A stretch of DNA of 64,000 bases, from the NCBI GenBank assembly GCA_030562195.1, contig CM060203.1:10306208-10370207 (forward strand), read 5' to 3'. Position 1 is the stretch's first letter; every line of letters starts with the position of its first letter. The stretch comes from Nipponacmea schrenckii. Taxonomy: Eukaryota; Mollusca; Gastropoda; Lottiidae. Below the pieces are notes generated by a model. It was not told the DNA's origin, did no database searches, and saw only the letters and a list, made by a program, of their open reading frames with translations. This document shows, in pieces, positions 10,776 to 22,600 of this stretch. A program made the translations under genes and the position numbers.

Positions 10776-13700
10776 ATGGCTGATTTTTCAACCCGGCAGT
10801 TCGCTGTTTTAGTCCTTTGCGTAATTACAACTGTCAATGGATTTCTGGAGGCCCTACACACTCAAATTCCAGCCATGTGGGAAAATGGCGTTGATCCAGG
10901 ACAACCCCTTTTTTTGACCCCTTACGTGGAGCAAGGAAAAATCAAGGAAGGTGTGTCTTTTTTTAATTTAAATGATAGTTATTCAAACTACATGACCTAA
11001 ATACTGTCAATACTGGCAGAAAGTATTATAATGCAATCCATTTTAATATTGTTTCGCAAAAATGCAATTTATCTACAACGTTTCAACAATGTTCTTCTTA
11101 TATCTTCAGCGAGGGAGGTCAGTAAAATTGACAGTTTAGTAGGAATACCTTTGACAAGCTATGCTGGTTTCCTTACTGTCAATGAACAGTACAATAGTAA
11201 TATGTATTTCTGGTTCTTCCCTGCACAGGTTGGTTCTCAACATCGTCAGATGTGTTTTTATGCGCCCACAATATAATGTGGTTATATATTGTCGTCACCC
11301 CCGTCCGTCCGTCGGTCCGTCGTTATGTCCGTCCGTCCACAATCGCTTGTGAACTTGTGACTACAGTTTTCATCGGATTCGAATGAAACTTGCTGTGATC
11401 ATTTATATTGATGAGATCTCGGACAAGTTCGAAATTGACTATTTCTCGATGAACGATTTTTTAGTTATTGCTCTTGACTTAGTCAAAACGCGTCAAAATT
11501 GGCTTGTGAACGATGCGATAGAGACTACAGTTTTCATCGGATTGGAATGAAACTTGCTGTGATCAATATTGATGAGATCTCGGACAAGTTCGAAATTGGC
11601 GATTTTTCGATGAATAGTTTTTGAGTTATTGCACTTGACTTAGTCCAAACGCGCCAAAATTGGCTTGTGAACATGATAGAGACTACAGTTTTCAAACACA
11701 TGAAAATTAGCTAGTAAATGCAATAGAGACTAGGTTTCATCTGATTTGAAAGAAATTTGGAGTGAACATTGATATTGATGAGAACTAGGATTAATGTTGA
11801 CCTTAATAATGTTAGAATTTCTGCCCGTGTTAAAACAGAAAATATACTTTAAAGTGGGCGTATCTTTCTAGGCAACCGCATTTATACAATATGTTATCAC
11901 GGGTACATGCAGACAGGAAAGTCTATCATAGACATTAGTTCCCCATGAAAAATATAATTTTTGTTTGATTTCCTTAATAAATGTTTGATTAAATTGCGTT
12001 CACTTAAAAAAGGGTCGAAAAAGACTTAAATATTAAATAAGAGTAAAGGTAAGACACTCCATTTATTCAGCTTAAGATACCCCAAAATGGCTGAATAAAA
12101 TGTGAATCGGGAGAGAAACACAAAGACTAACTAGACAAAATGAGTGCCGATTTAATGAATTTTGATATCCGTTGAAATAAACTGATTACCGAACAGAAAG
12201 AATTCAAATACATGATTGGAAGGATCGTTTAAAAAGGCTAACCTAAAACCTGATACGAGATATCATATACGAGATACGAGATATAAGATATCAGATATTT
12301 ATAGTAACAATTTTACCAGTGTCGAAATGTCGAATCTAGCGAAAACTTTCTGGTCTAACTCATAATCGCCTGTCACCACGGTTAGTAATGGGAGCAGCTT
12401 ATGTTTGAAATAGGGGTGGATTGTTAAATGTACCGGTACTTTCAGTTTCCATGTGCGTATTTGCGACATCTGTTAAATAATTGTGGTTTCCCGAGATGAT
12501 ATTTCATTGAAAACATTTTTGGAATTCAGAACTAATGATCAACGCAAAAATAAATCCTTCATTCACATTGGCTAAGGTATTTCAATATCAGATATCACAA
12601 CTAAAACAGTTACTGTTAGAGGCCTATCAAGTACACGGGGGATGCACAGAATAGCTAGCCACCCCATAAATGTTTAAACCTTTATTTTCTTGATTTATTT
12701 ATGGAACACGTCTTCAAAATATTTTTCAAAATTCTCTCTAGGGCCCATACCTTAAAATTGGTTATTTTACTTTTTTGATAACATTCAAGGAAGTTCTGAA
12801 TATGCTTTGAACTATTTCCCTGATACTTGGTATTACAGACCAGAAACGACCAATAAAAACGTGAACCGACATGGAACTGAGCAGAAAAACGACCAGGAAA
12901 CGATTTCAAACTATTTTGCAATGAATTCTTTGCATATCAGGCCGTAAAATCACCAATCATTTTTTTTAAATGTGCATTTGGAAGAAGTTCACAATATTTC
13001 CCAGTTGATTGCATTTTAACTGTGATATAACGCACATAACCTAATTCAGTCTGATGTATAACATTGTATAACAAATTAAACAAAATTGTTACATTGTTTA
13101 CGTCAAATTTAAATCATAGAACTACAATACTAGTATTGTAGTTCTATGTTTAAATGGAATTCATTAAGTTTGTAAAAGGTCAACATACTAAAATGTCGTC
13201 TGAACAAACGACATAATAGGGGCCTACTGGAAGCAAGCAATTATGAATGCAATCATATTCCCCTAAAAAAAACTTCAAACCGAGCTTTTAGAGGCTCGTA
13301 AAGAAAAATTGGTAAAATTGTTACTATAATTATCGGATATCTGATATGTCGTATCTGATATCTCGTATCAGGTTTTAGGGTATGCCGTTTATAAATGATA
13401 TTTTAAGCTGATTGTGCAAGTGTGAGGGAAAGTTAAAAAAAAACCTCGGCTTGTTTCATTTACTCTCATAATACATATCAGTCGATTTTTGTAATCCGAC
13501 ATTTTTACAAGTGAAAACAAGTTAAATTAACGTTGATAAGGAATGAAACAAAATTATAATTTTCATGAGGACTCTTTCGAGGAACTCCGCATATACCTGT
13601 GGCTGTTATATTTAAGGTACCATATTGATTAGCGTTATTGCTTATCAAACATAACCATGATATCCTACCCAGTTGTTTCTGGTCTCAGGTCTCTGATATA

Positions 13701-16700
13701 TATTTGATGGTTATATAGCGAAAAAGATGATTATAGTTTTCATTCGGATATATTGATTGTCTCCCTCTAACTGTAATTTGGAATATATTAAAGGAAAATC
13801 CCTCAGAGGCACCAGTTTTATTATGGCTGCAGGGTGGACCCGGAAGCTCTTCTTTATTTGGATTATTTGTTGAAAATGGTCCATATACCGTGTTAGAAAA
13901 CGGCACACGTACGTATAAGTATGACCTTTATCTAGAAGTTTGATAAGAAAGACCTTTCTGATTGTTTCCTTATTTTACATAATAAAGATTTATCAGGATT
14001 TATTTTACACTGTGACAGTTTCTTGTGGAGAATAAAGAAGTGAGCAAGTATCAACTGCGATATTAATGTCTTGTTAGTAATGTAGAATTCATTACTACCA
14101 TGCTTCATTATGTTTTACAAAGAGAAAGTTTTATGAACCTCCTTTAATAAGTAGAGATTATTTTTTCGATTCATATTTTTAGTGACATTGAAGAACATAA
14201 CATGGAACAAGAGATATTCAATGTTATATATAGATAATCCAGTAGGCACAGGATTTAGTTTTACTCGGAGTGAAGAGGGATATGCAAGAACTGAAACTGA
14301 TGTTGCCGCCAATCTCTATAAGTAAGGGTCTTATACAACGTTTGCAAAAAACCTAAACATTGACTTAAGTTCGAGTAGGTATCGCTCAAACTTTATGAGA
14401 ATATATTATCTTTTTTAGCATATACAATTAAACCTGTGATAAATCTTCCCCAGAAGTTGACTTTTAGCTAAGCTTTACTAGTTTTAGAACTCTATACGTC
14501 AATTATGCTGTTTAATAGGCCTTAACCAACACGTAGCTGCTAACCAAAACTTAAAGAAAGCTTTAATTCATTGGAATGTTTAGATGATACCAACTTAATC
14601 CTGAATATATATTAATTGTAAAGGCAGGTGTAGTGGAGATCATAAAAAAAACACAAACTATTTATCTTACGACGCCGGGATGCTGGGTCATTTCAAATAT
14701 TTCAGTTAAAGATGGCCTATTAAAAATGCTGATTTTCGAGTAAAATGAACGAAAATTATTTTTATTTTTTCCAGTTTTTATATCCTTAAATTTACGAAAT
14801 GCTAGATCAAAGTCTTACCTTATCTGTTTTAATTGACAATAAAATCTTACATTTAAATTATAGGATGCCAAAATTTCATGAAAGCTTTAAGTAAAAGACT
14901 TTATACGACCAGTTAGACTAGTTTCTTACCATTTTCGTCCTCTCATGCTTTTTAAGTACAACTGAACGATAGGTAATTAATGAGGAAAATCAGTTATCAT
15001 TATTAAAGTTTACTATATATTATCTATATGGAATAAAATGGAAGAGGGAATATCGGAAAGGTCATATACTATTTTTTTAGTTTCCTAGTTTGATAACTCA
15101 TCTTCTTTTCTGCACAATCTTGCTTAACCGTTTCAGTTTATTAATTATCAGAGAAAAATTTCCTTTCAGTGCTCTGATCCAGTTCTTCCAAATATTTACA
15201 GATTATCAAACAAACGATTTTTACGTTACTGGAGAGGTAAATTATGATATTTTAAGACACAAGCCCTTTTTGCTCAAATGATAAAAGTCAGGCAACTGTT
15301 TCACATCTCCGTTGATACTTATGACTGCATGTTAAGGCATTTACCGTGCAATGTGCTGTGAAGGCTTCAAATATTATTATGAATTATTAGGGGACCATCG
15401 GTATCTAACACAAGCGATATTGCTGTCCCATTTATATTATTTACATTATTATTTTGCAGTCTTATGGTGGAAAATATGTCCCTGCTATATCATACGCCAT
15501 TCATACAAACAATCCCTCAGCTCAAATTAAAATAAACTTTAAAGGAATGGCAATAGGAGATGGCTTATGTGATCCAGAAACAGTAAGTGATTCATTCTTT
15601 ATAGTACGTGTGCATTTGAGTTGAAATGGGAAATCGACAAGTTATCATTGAAATAGAATATACCCTATTTATGACGTGCATGTTAATTTACAGGTTTTGA
15701 GAAATATGAATCAAATATTTTCTTCATTCAGTAATATTTGTTTGATCTACCAAATAGGCCAGTGTGCGTCACAAAAGCTTAAGAACCGAATTGTGACTGT
15801 GCTTGTGAATACGAAGCCTTAAAAGGACTTAAAAACGCATTTTAATACTCAACCTTATGAAACATTTGACATTGATGTTTCAGATGATGGATAAATATGC
15901 TTCATTTATGTATAGTATTGGTACTTTGGATGAAAATCAAAGAGATTACTTTCAACAACAGACAGATATAGTAGTCAACCTAATTAAAGACAAAGATTTT
16001 ACTGCAGCGTTTCAAGTAATCATTTTGGGGTGATATTGTTTAGTACCCATAATTGGCAATAACTTTTCCAGTATAACACCACCACCACTTTCCATGTCAG
16101 GCCACATAGATTAAGATTATATTACCCCAAAAGAATAAGGTTTATAACTTTATTTTAACAATTTTTTCACCTTCTCAGCCTCTTTTCTTTCCCAAAATAT
16201 CACAGTCCAGCCATAGTAGGTATCTTAAAGGTTGAATCTCAAAATAAAATGGTTCAAAACACATATTTAATCTGTCTACTCATTTCTCATAAATTTCATA
16301 AGCACTCCTTTAAGATCCTCTACTTGTGTCGTAAATGTCAACATTATATTATTTTGAACCCAATCAATTCGGTTAGTAATATTGATCAGTATACTGAATA
16401 TTGTTTATTGTAGGTGTTCAATGAGCTGCTATTGGGTGGTGGTTATTACCAAAACGTGACTGGAAGTACAGACTATTATAATTTTCTCCGATTACAGGTA
16501 AAATTATGTTCTGCTTAATTTTTTTTAATGGAAGATGTGTCAAATATATGATGATTTTGGTTTTGAATATACATGTACATTTACATTAGCTATTGGTTTT
16601 CTCCATTGGACTAATGATAATACGTGTGGCGTTTATGAGACAATAACTGCCATTGCCTCATCACCAAAACATTGAGCGTAGTAATACACGGTAACCAATG

Positions 16701-19665
16701 TAAATAAACATGGCCGTCGCGCTATTAACGTCGATCATCTTCACGCTTGAACGTAAAATTCCAATTTTAATGTTGAGTAATAAAGTTTCCATTAGCCTAA
16801 CCCAAAGCAAATCTAATACTCCAAGTCTCATACAAAAATAATTGGCAAAATGCGATAGAACTCAATCGAATTAGGCCTGAGTGTACTGGCCATAGCCGTA
16901 GACCTATTTGACCTAGTTACTCGCTTCAGTTTAAGAGCCTAAAAGTGCAGGTTTATGGATTGTTTAATATTAAGTTTCAAAATACTATACTTTTACTGAA
17001 AATTAACTTGAATTGAGTGTAAACTGTGGTCACCTATCAACATATGGAGCGGGCCTTCCCTAGATTGGTCTTCATAGTTTCTTTCATTTTCTCAACTTTC
17101 CTACTTGTTTACACACGGTCAGGTCTAGCCGAATCACCTCTCCGTTGTTCAATTGTATCCGCGTTCATTAAATTTCATGATTTTGTTGCTTTTCATTGTT
17201 AAAGTCGGAATTCATACCAAAAGGTTTTATATTTATTGATAAATGAATTGATTTATAAAGATTAAACATAAAATTGAGATAAACGTTGTTTATTCTTACA
17301 TTTTGAGAGCTTTCCCCCGCGAACTATATTCTGACGAAAAGAAAATGGCTATTCCATCAACAAGAGCAATTCCAGCGACAAAGGCGGGTAATATGAAATT
17401 TTCACGCAAAGAGTAGAATTTGTCGTGGTGACAGGTTTTGAAAACGTAAATATAAGCAATAAACGGTCACCCTATGGCGGTTATGGTCGTATATCAGGTA
17501 GGAATTTTTTTTAAAATTTTTATCTGTGGCCGAGTTCTCAAGAAAATTCTCAAATTTAACAGTAATTAGCGGATATTTCTGAACGATATAGCCTTTAAAA
17601 TAATCTTCAAATCTAAAGATTTTGAAAGACCCTTAACATTCCTTAAGAATATTTCAGTTTAAATCTCGAAATCGAAAACCAAGAAATACATTATTTTTTA
17701 GTCCAATGTATATACAAATTTATGATAATTTATTTGTTGTCGATTAATTTTGTTTGTTAATTGTAAATTGATCAAGAAGGGCTTTTTAGCGCAATTTTGT
17801 ACTTTAATAAATTGATCTTCACATAGATTTAAGGCTCAAATTTCGATGGTGAATTAACACTGTCAATTATTAGCTGAGCTAAAGAAACAATCCTGTTTCT
17901 GAGAATACTTATGGCGAACCTATTCCTTTTAAATAAGTCTCTGTCGACCTGTGAGCATTTATATTTGTCTCTCTTCGACTTTATCTCGATCCATTTTACG
18001 TTATAGTCACCAGCAGCAATGGAATACTATGTGCAGTTATTGGCGGACCCTGCAGTTAGGAAAACTATTCATGTAGGTAATTTAACGTACAATGATGGTC
18101 GTAAAGTGCAAGAATATCTAACAAATGACTTCATGCAGTCTGTAAAACCATGGATAGCTGAACTGATGGATAACTATAAGGTATTAACCTCATCCTTACT
18201 TGTTGTTATCACTACGTTAAAAGCCTAGAGAGTTGTACAGAATCCTACATTGTCTAATCTATTTTGGTCAATTTTGGTAATGGTCAATTAGATATCAGCT
18301 CTACCGTGAACAGAATCCTGCTTTCTGTACAATGTCTGATCTATTTTACTTAAAGTTATTAATGATTGTAAACTAGATAGCGGCATCGTTTATTGAATCC
18401 TAGTTTCAACTGAACAATGGTCTGGTATATTTAGGCTATGATATAGAATGTTTGATCTATTTTATGATATGATATGCAATGTCTGGTGTATTTAGGTTTT
18501 GATATAGAATGTTTGATCAATGTTAGGTTATGATATGCAATGTCCGATCTATTTTAGGTTATGATACAATGTCTGGTGTATTTTAGGTTATGATATAGAA
18601 TGTTTGATCTATTTTAGGTTATGATGTGCAATTTCTGGTGTATTTTAGATTATGATATATAATGTTTGATCTATTGTAGGTTATGATATGCAATGTCTAG
18701 TGTATATTAGGTAATGATATACAATGGTTGATATATTTTAGGTTTTGATATATAATGATATAGAATTTCTGGTGTATTTTAGGTTATAATATATACTTTC
18801 TAATCTATTTAGGGTTATAATATAGAATGTCTGATCTATGTTAGGTTATGGTATATGCTGTCTGGTGTTTTCTAGGTTATGATATACAGTATCTGGTGTA
18901 TTTTAGGTTATGATATATACTGTCTGATCCAATTTAGGTTATGATATATGCTCTCTGGTCTACTTTAGGTTATGATATACAATGCCTGGTGAAATTTAAG
19001 TTATGATAAATAATGTCTGATCTTTTAGGTTATGATATACTATGCCTGGTGAATTTTAAGTTATGATAAATAATGTCTGATCTTTTAGGTTATGATATAC
19101 AATGGTCAACTAGATATAATTATAGCGGTACCATTAACAGAATCCTGGTTACAAACTGTGCAATGGTCTGGTCTAGATGAATATAAAAAGGCCCCACGTG
19201 GAATATGGAGAGTGAATGATGATATTGCTGGTTATTATAGACAAGTGAAGAATTTCTACCAGGTATGTATTCAGTTTTCAAATTAAGAACATGTAGCCAC
19301 AAATTTACTGAGTTATGGCTGAAAAGAGTAGTGTTTCGTGAGTACATATGGGACATCACCAGATTTAAACGAGTTTCTTTCAATCATATACACGTACCTA
19401 TTATTTATTTAGTAGATTTCGACTTAATATACAATTGGACTATTATGACTTGTTTTACCTAATATATTTTGGCATATACCCTCCTATATAAAAAAAATAA
19501 TATCTTGAGGAATATCAAATATTTCTTTGGACATGCTTTAGTAATTACAAATCTCTTAATTTTCAGATTATTGTATTGGGGTCTGGTCACATATTACCAT
19601 ACGATCAACCTGCTCGCGGATATGATATGATTCAGAGATTTGTGGAGAGCAGTGGATTTTCTTAA
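10776..19665 (+). CDS. CPVL: CPVL-like serine carboxypeptidase (family S10), complete, 11 exons
   Basis: Coding exons: 10776-10950, 11110-11228, 13794-13908, 14183-14321, 15170-15236, 15460-15582, 15884-16015, 16414-16497, 18007-18180, 19089-19262 and 19567-19665. All have GT/AG borders and matching phases, giving 466 residues (human CPVL has 476). The family removes C-terminal residues from peptides in the secretory or lysosomal route. A signal peptide (1 to about 22, core FAVLVLCVITTV) is followed by GQPLFLTPY, SYAGFLTVN and the substrate-binding WLQGGPGSSS (109-118). The triad is Ser206 in GESYGGKYVP, Asp385 in YNGQLDII and His442 in GSGHILPYDQP. GES and the catalytic Ser are split by intron 5. 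N-glycosylation sequons occur at 134, 141, 304 and 343. The cysteines that human CPVL has around the YFQKQ and NVTG regions are absent, and the mature chain keeps only one Cys. No defect is seen, so the gene should be functional. Confidence 0.96.
11254..11867 (+). mobile_element. GTCCGTC-type repeat element in CPVL intron 2
   Basis: It begins GTTTTTATGCGCCCACAA 25 bases after the exon 2 donor, continues with a GTCCGTCCGTC run (11300-11340), and ends GTGGGCGTATC, so the two termini are inverted copies of an ATACGCCCAC motif. The body is about three tandem copies of a ~160-bp unit starting GACTACAGTTTTCATCGG (11359, 11523, 11681). I associate this style of element with molluscs. It has no coding capacity; short ORFs across it are chance. 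Confidence 0.65.
12224..13399. mobile_element. 1.2-kb element with ~90-bp terminal inverted repeats (CPVL intron 2)
   Basis: The left arm (12224-12318) and right arm (13310-13399) are imperfect inverted copies. Both contain CCTAAAACCTGATACGAG, then alternating GAGATA/GATATC phrases, and end in ATAGTAACAATTTTACCA. The interior has no recognisable transposase; a 79-codon minus-strand ORF at 12682-12921 matches nothing I know. This is a non-autonomous DNA transposon by structure. Target-site duplications are not clear. Confidence 0.7.
13115..13148. repeat. perfect 34-bp palindrome
   Basis: The half-site CATAGAACTACAATACT is followed directly by its exact reverse complement with no spacer. It lies inside the inverted-repeat element, 160 bp from its right arm. 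It could form a cruciform in DNA or a hairpin in the CPVL pre-mRNA. Confidence 0.9.
16498..18006 (+). other. CPVL intron 8, no internal feature identified
   Basis: About 1.5 kb of intron. A somewhat less AT-rich part, 16600-17480, carries phrases such as ATGGCCGTCGCGC and GGCGGTTATGGTCG but no exon or inverted termini that I can define. It may be an old insertion. Confidence 0.4.
18237..18420 (+). pseudogene. decayed partial copies of CPVL exon 10 within intron 9
   Basis: Three stretches resemble exon 10. 18237-18262 keeps ACAGAATCCT. 18279-18344 keeps AATGGTCAATTAGATAT, GAACAGAATCCTG and a TCTGATCTA end, with small deletions. 18355-18425 keeps TAAACTAGATAGCGG, TTGAATCCTAG and CAATGGTCTGGT. 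They are same-strand and immediately precede the short-unit array. None has an open frame across it; they look like remains of tandem duplication of the exon 10 region. Confidence 0.75.
18421..19088 (+). repeat. minisatellite of exon 10 splice acceptors (~20 units of ~31 bp)
   Basis: About 21 units of roughly 31 bp run without a break into the exon 10 acceptor at 19088/19089. Most contain a form of TTTTAGGTTATGATATAC, that is, the acceptor plus the first 12 bases of the exon. Units alternate between a TCTGGTGTA and a T(C)TGATCTA start, giving a ~62-bp higher-order period. Many have the exon part mutated to GATATAGAATG, which would be an in-frame stop (TAG). The last two pairs are nearly identical 60-mers, so the array has grown recently at its 3' end. 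Confidence 0.93.
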
Positions 19666-22600
19666 TTAGTTAACACTTTTAAGAGGGTGACAGACCGTGA
19701 AATAACTTTACAACTTATTACAGTTGTATATCATAATTTGTGATCTTTCAGAGATTTATATAATGTATTCAGTATCTAAAACAGCACTTTTATTAGCACA
19801 AACAAGAACTCAACAAATACTCAATTCTTGGAGGTCAATGAGGTGCAGGGATAATGTTTTATTCCCATAAACAAGCTGATGATTGACGTCTTAAAACATT
19901 AATATAAACATGCAATAAGAAAAGTAAATATCTTTATAAAACATTGGCTATGCGTTTTTATTTAATTTGAATTTTCCAATTTAAAAGAAGGAACGCCAAT
20001 GTTTTACATGATGCAAAATTTTCCTTGAAATTTCGTTATGTTGTTGAGGTTAATGTATCTCCTGATAAAAATGTAATTGAAGTTAGAAAATTCAAAATTA
20101 TAGATTATTTTAAAAAGCAAATAAGTAACATTTGACAAATACAACCGTTCCCGAAGGTAATTAATTTCCTTTCAAAATATACATTCGTTGTGGTCTGTAG
20201 ACTGAACCAATTTATCATTTATTTCCCATGGATAATGTCAATAGTTATCTTCTTAGCGTTTTGGCTTCATAATGTTATTCTATCTCACTTACTTAAAAAC
20301 CAACCATTCACGCCACATATATTTTGTTCATTATAATTTGCAATTTATGGGTTTATGTTTACATATAAAGTAAGGAGCACAAAGAAAAGTCTAAACGAAA
20401 ATACAGAGATATAGCAGTCAGATGTTCCATATTATGCAAAATCTTCCTAAAGTAGAAAAAACAGAATAGCGTTAACCAAAATTATAAATGGGCAAATTAA
20501 TTGTTTTTTTCGTCATCATTATTTATCATAATTATGCCTTTGATTTTTAAATAATAATTTGTTAGTCTAAAATTACTTGTTTCTGTAAAATGTTAAGCAT
20601 TTTAAATGTATAGTTAATATGGTTATCCATTCCAACACTGGTCATAGATCTTCATTTTCGAATCTTGCTCACTAAATCTTATCTTGGTTGATTCGATTAG
20701 TCACACGTGGAAAATGTAAAATATTTCTTCTCTTTTTTTTGGTGTGCAAACATCAGACTATTTCATCTAAATTACTGTCATCTATTTCACAATTTTACAT
20801 TTCTTATTATTTAACACTTGGTTAAATGCAGATTGTTCATTTTAAACTCATCCCAAAAAGGTTACAATTCATACTTTTGTTTAGATTTTCGAAATTAAAA
20901 CATGAACTTTCAAGAATAAATAAGATTAACTAAGATATTTAATAATTTTATCTCGACAGAATATTTGAACAATGAACGATGGAACTATTGCAATCACGGC
21001 TATAGAAATACATTGAGCAATGTGCTAACTTGAAGGATCTGCCGAATTTGGCACCTTGATTAATGTATTCATATCATCGTAACTGTGGTGGGTCCATCGT
21101 TCAATGTTGATATTTCCACTAGCTAATTTATTTCATTGAATGAATATTATTGAAAGGATAAGGATGCAAAAAATATATCTTTTTATTTGTTAAACTGGTA
21201 GTTAATAAATATTCACATCATTTTAACGCAAAAGTTTTGTCATGTGACCGTCAAGGAATCAATATGGCGCCTAGTAAAAGTGAAAAGATTTTTAACGATA
21301 GCCAAATCATTAGAACAATAACATTTCACAAGAATAAATTTGAACGATTAACTGTTTTTAACGGAATTTATTTCTTTGAATCGGTGACGTTTAAAGTTGT
21401 TATTTGAAAACGTCATGTTGCCAAAGTCATGTTATCTAAAATGTGAACTCGTGGGTCCCTGTAGTTTTCGCTAATTTGAATGTTAAACCTGTCAAAGTGT
21501 TCAATGAGACATATACAGTGTGGGTGGAAATATAATGGACTATTTTTTTTGTATATCAGAATTACAGTATTTAAGGAATAAAAACATTATAATAATAAGT
21601 AGTAATAGATTGGCATATTTCTTTTTTATTGAGTGGATAAGAATAAAATCACAGCATATTTGATGGAAATAACCTTATATATTAATGCGATTTGTGTAAT
21701 GTAATAGTGACATATTGTCATTATGTATTGGATATGATGGAATAATATCACCATGTCGTCTTTGACCTCGTTAACATGAACAAATCAAAATCCAACCTCT
21801 TGAAGTGATGGAGAGAAGTGGTATCCGAAAGTTATTCTACATTCTGATCGTGTTTGGTTATCTGAAATCAGAAACAATCTAGATCTAAGAAAAATCTTGA
21901 CTAGTAAACCTGATTGTCGATGTCTTGTAATTTGATAAATCACATTAATTCTCCGGAGATGAACTAATACATCATGAAAGGAAAAATATTAATTTTATTA
22001 TTTAATTGGCTACCAATCATGAATCCTCAAGGAATCTGGAATGTAGTAATTTTACCAGCAATATTAGTTTATATTTGTAATATCACTTCCAATATAGAAT
22101 GCCAGTATTATATTATTGGTGACAGTTCCAGGTGCACGAAAGGCGGGTGGATAATTAGTGATATATTTCTACAGCGCTTTTGGAAAATGTTGCAAGATCC
22201 CAGTTGTCCTTCAATTATTTAAGAGTTTCTTTTGGCATAGTCCATTTAGCCCAGAGCGTCAAATCAAAAAACCTACATAGCTCTTTAGGCCGTGCACATA
22301 ACAAATCCTCAACTGATCATATGTTACTGATGGAAATTTAAAATACCCCTCGTTGCAAATAATCAGGGATATCATAAGGCAAATCAAGGTCAAGTATACA
22401 AAGAATTTAAATTCGATTTATTTGTCTGAAAACATAAGTTGATTGATAAAACGGTTGTTGATATCGCAAACTAGTTCTTGGTAGTCAAAGTTATTGGTAT
22501 TTAGACTGTTCCAATATGATGGTTCTGTAGTATTGGTATTTGTTGTTGATCTAGTAAGGTCGAATTACATGACAGGGAAAAACAGCCCTTAGGTGTCGTG

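Noticed and set aside
13909..13912. Alternative exon 3 donor four bases downstream (GTATAAGT)
   Set aside because: It would put exon 4 out of frame. The donor at 13909 gives the phase that exon 4 needs.
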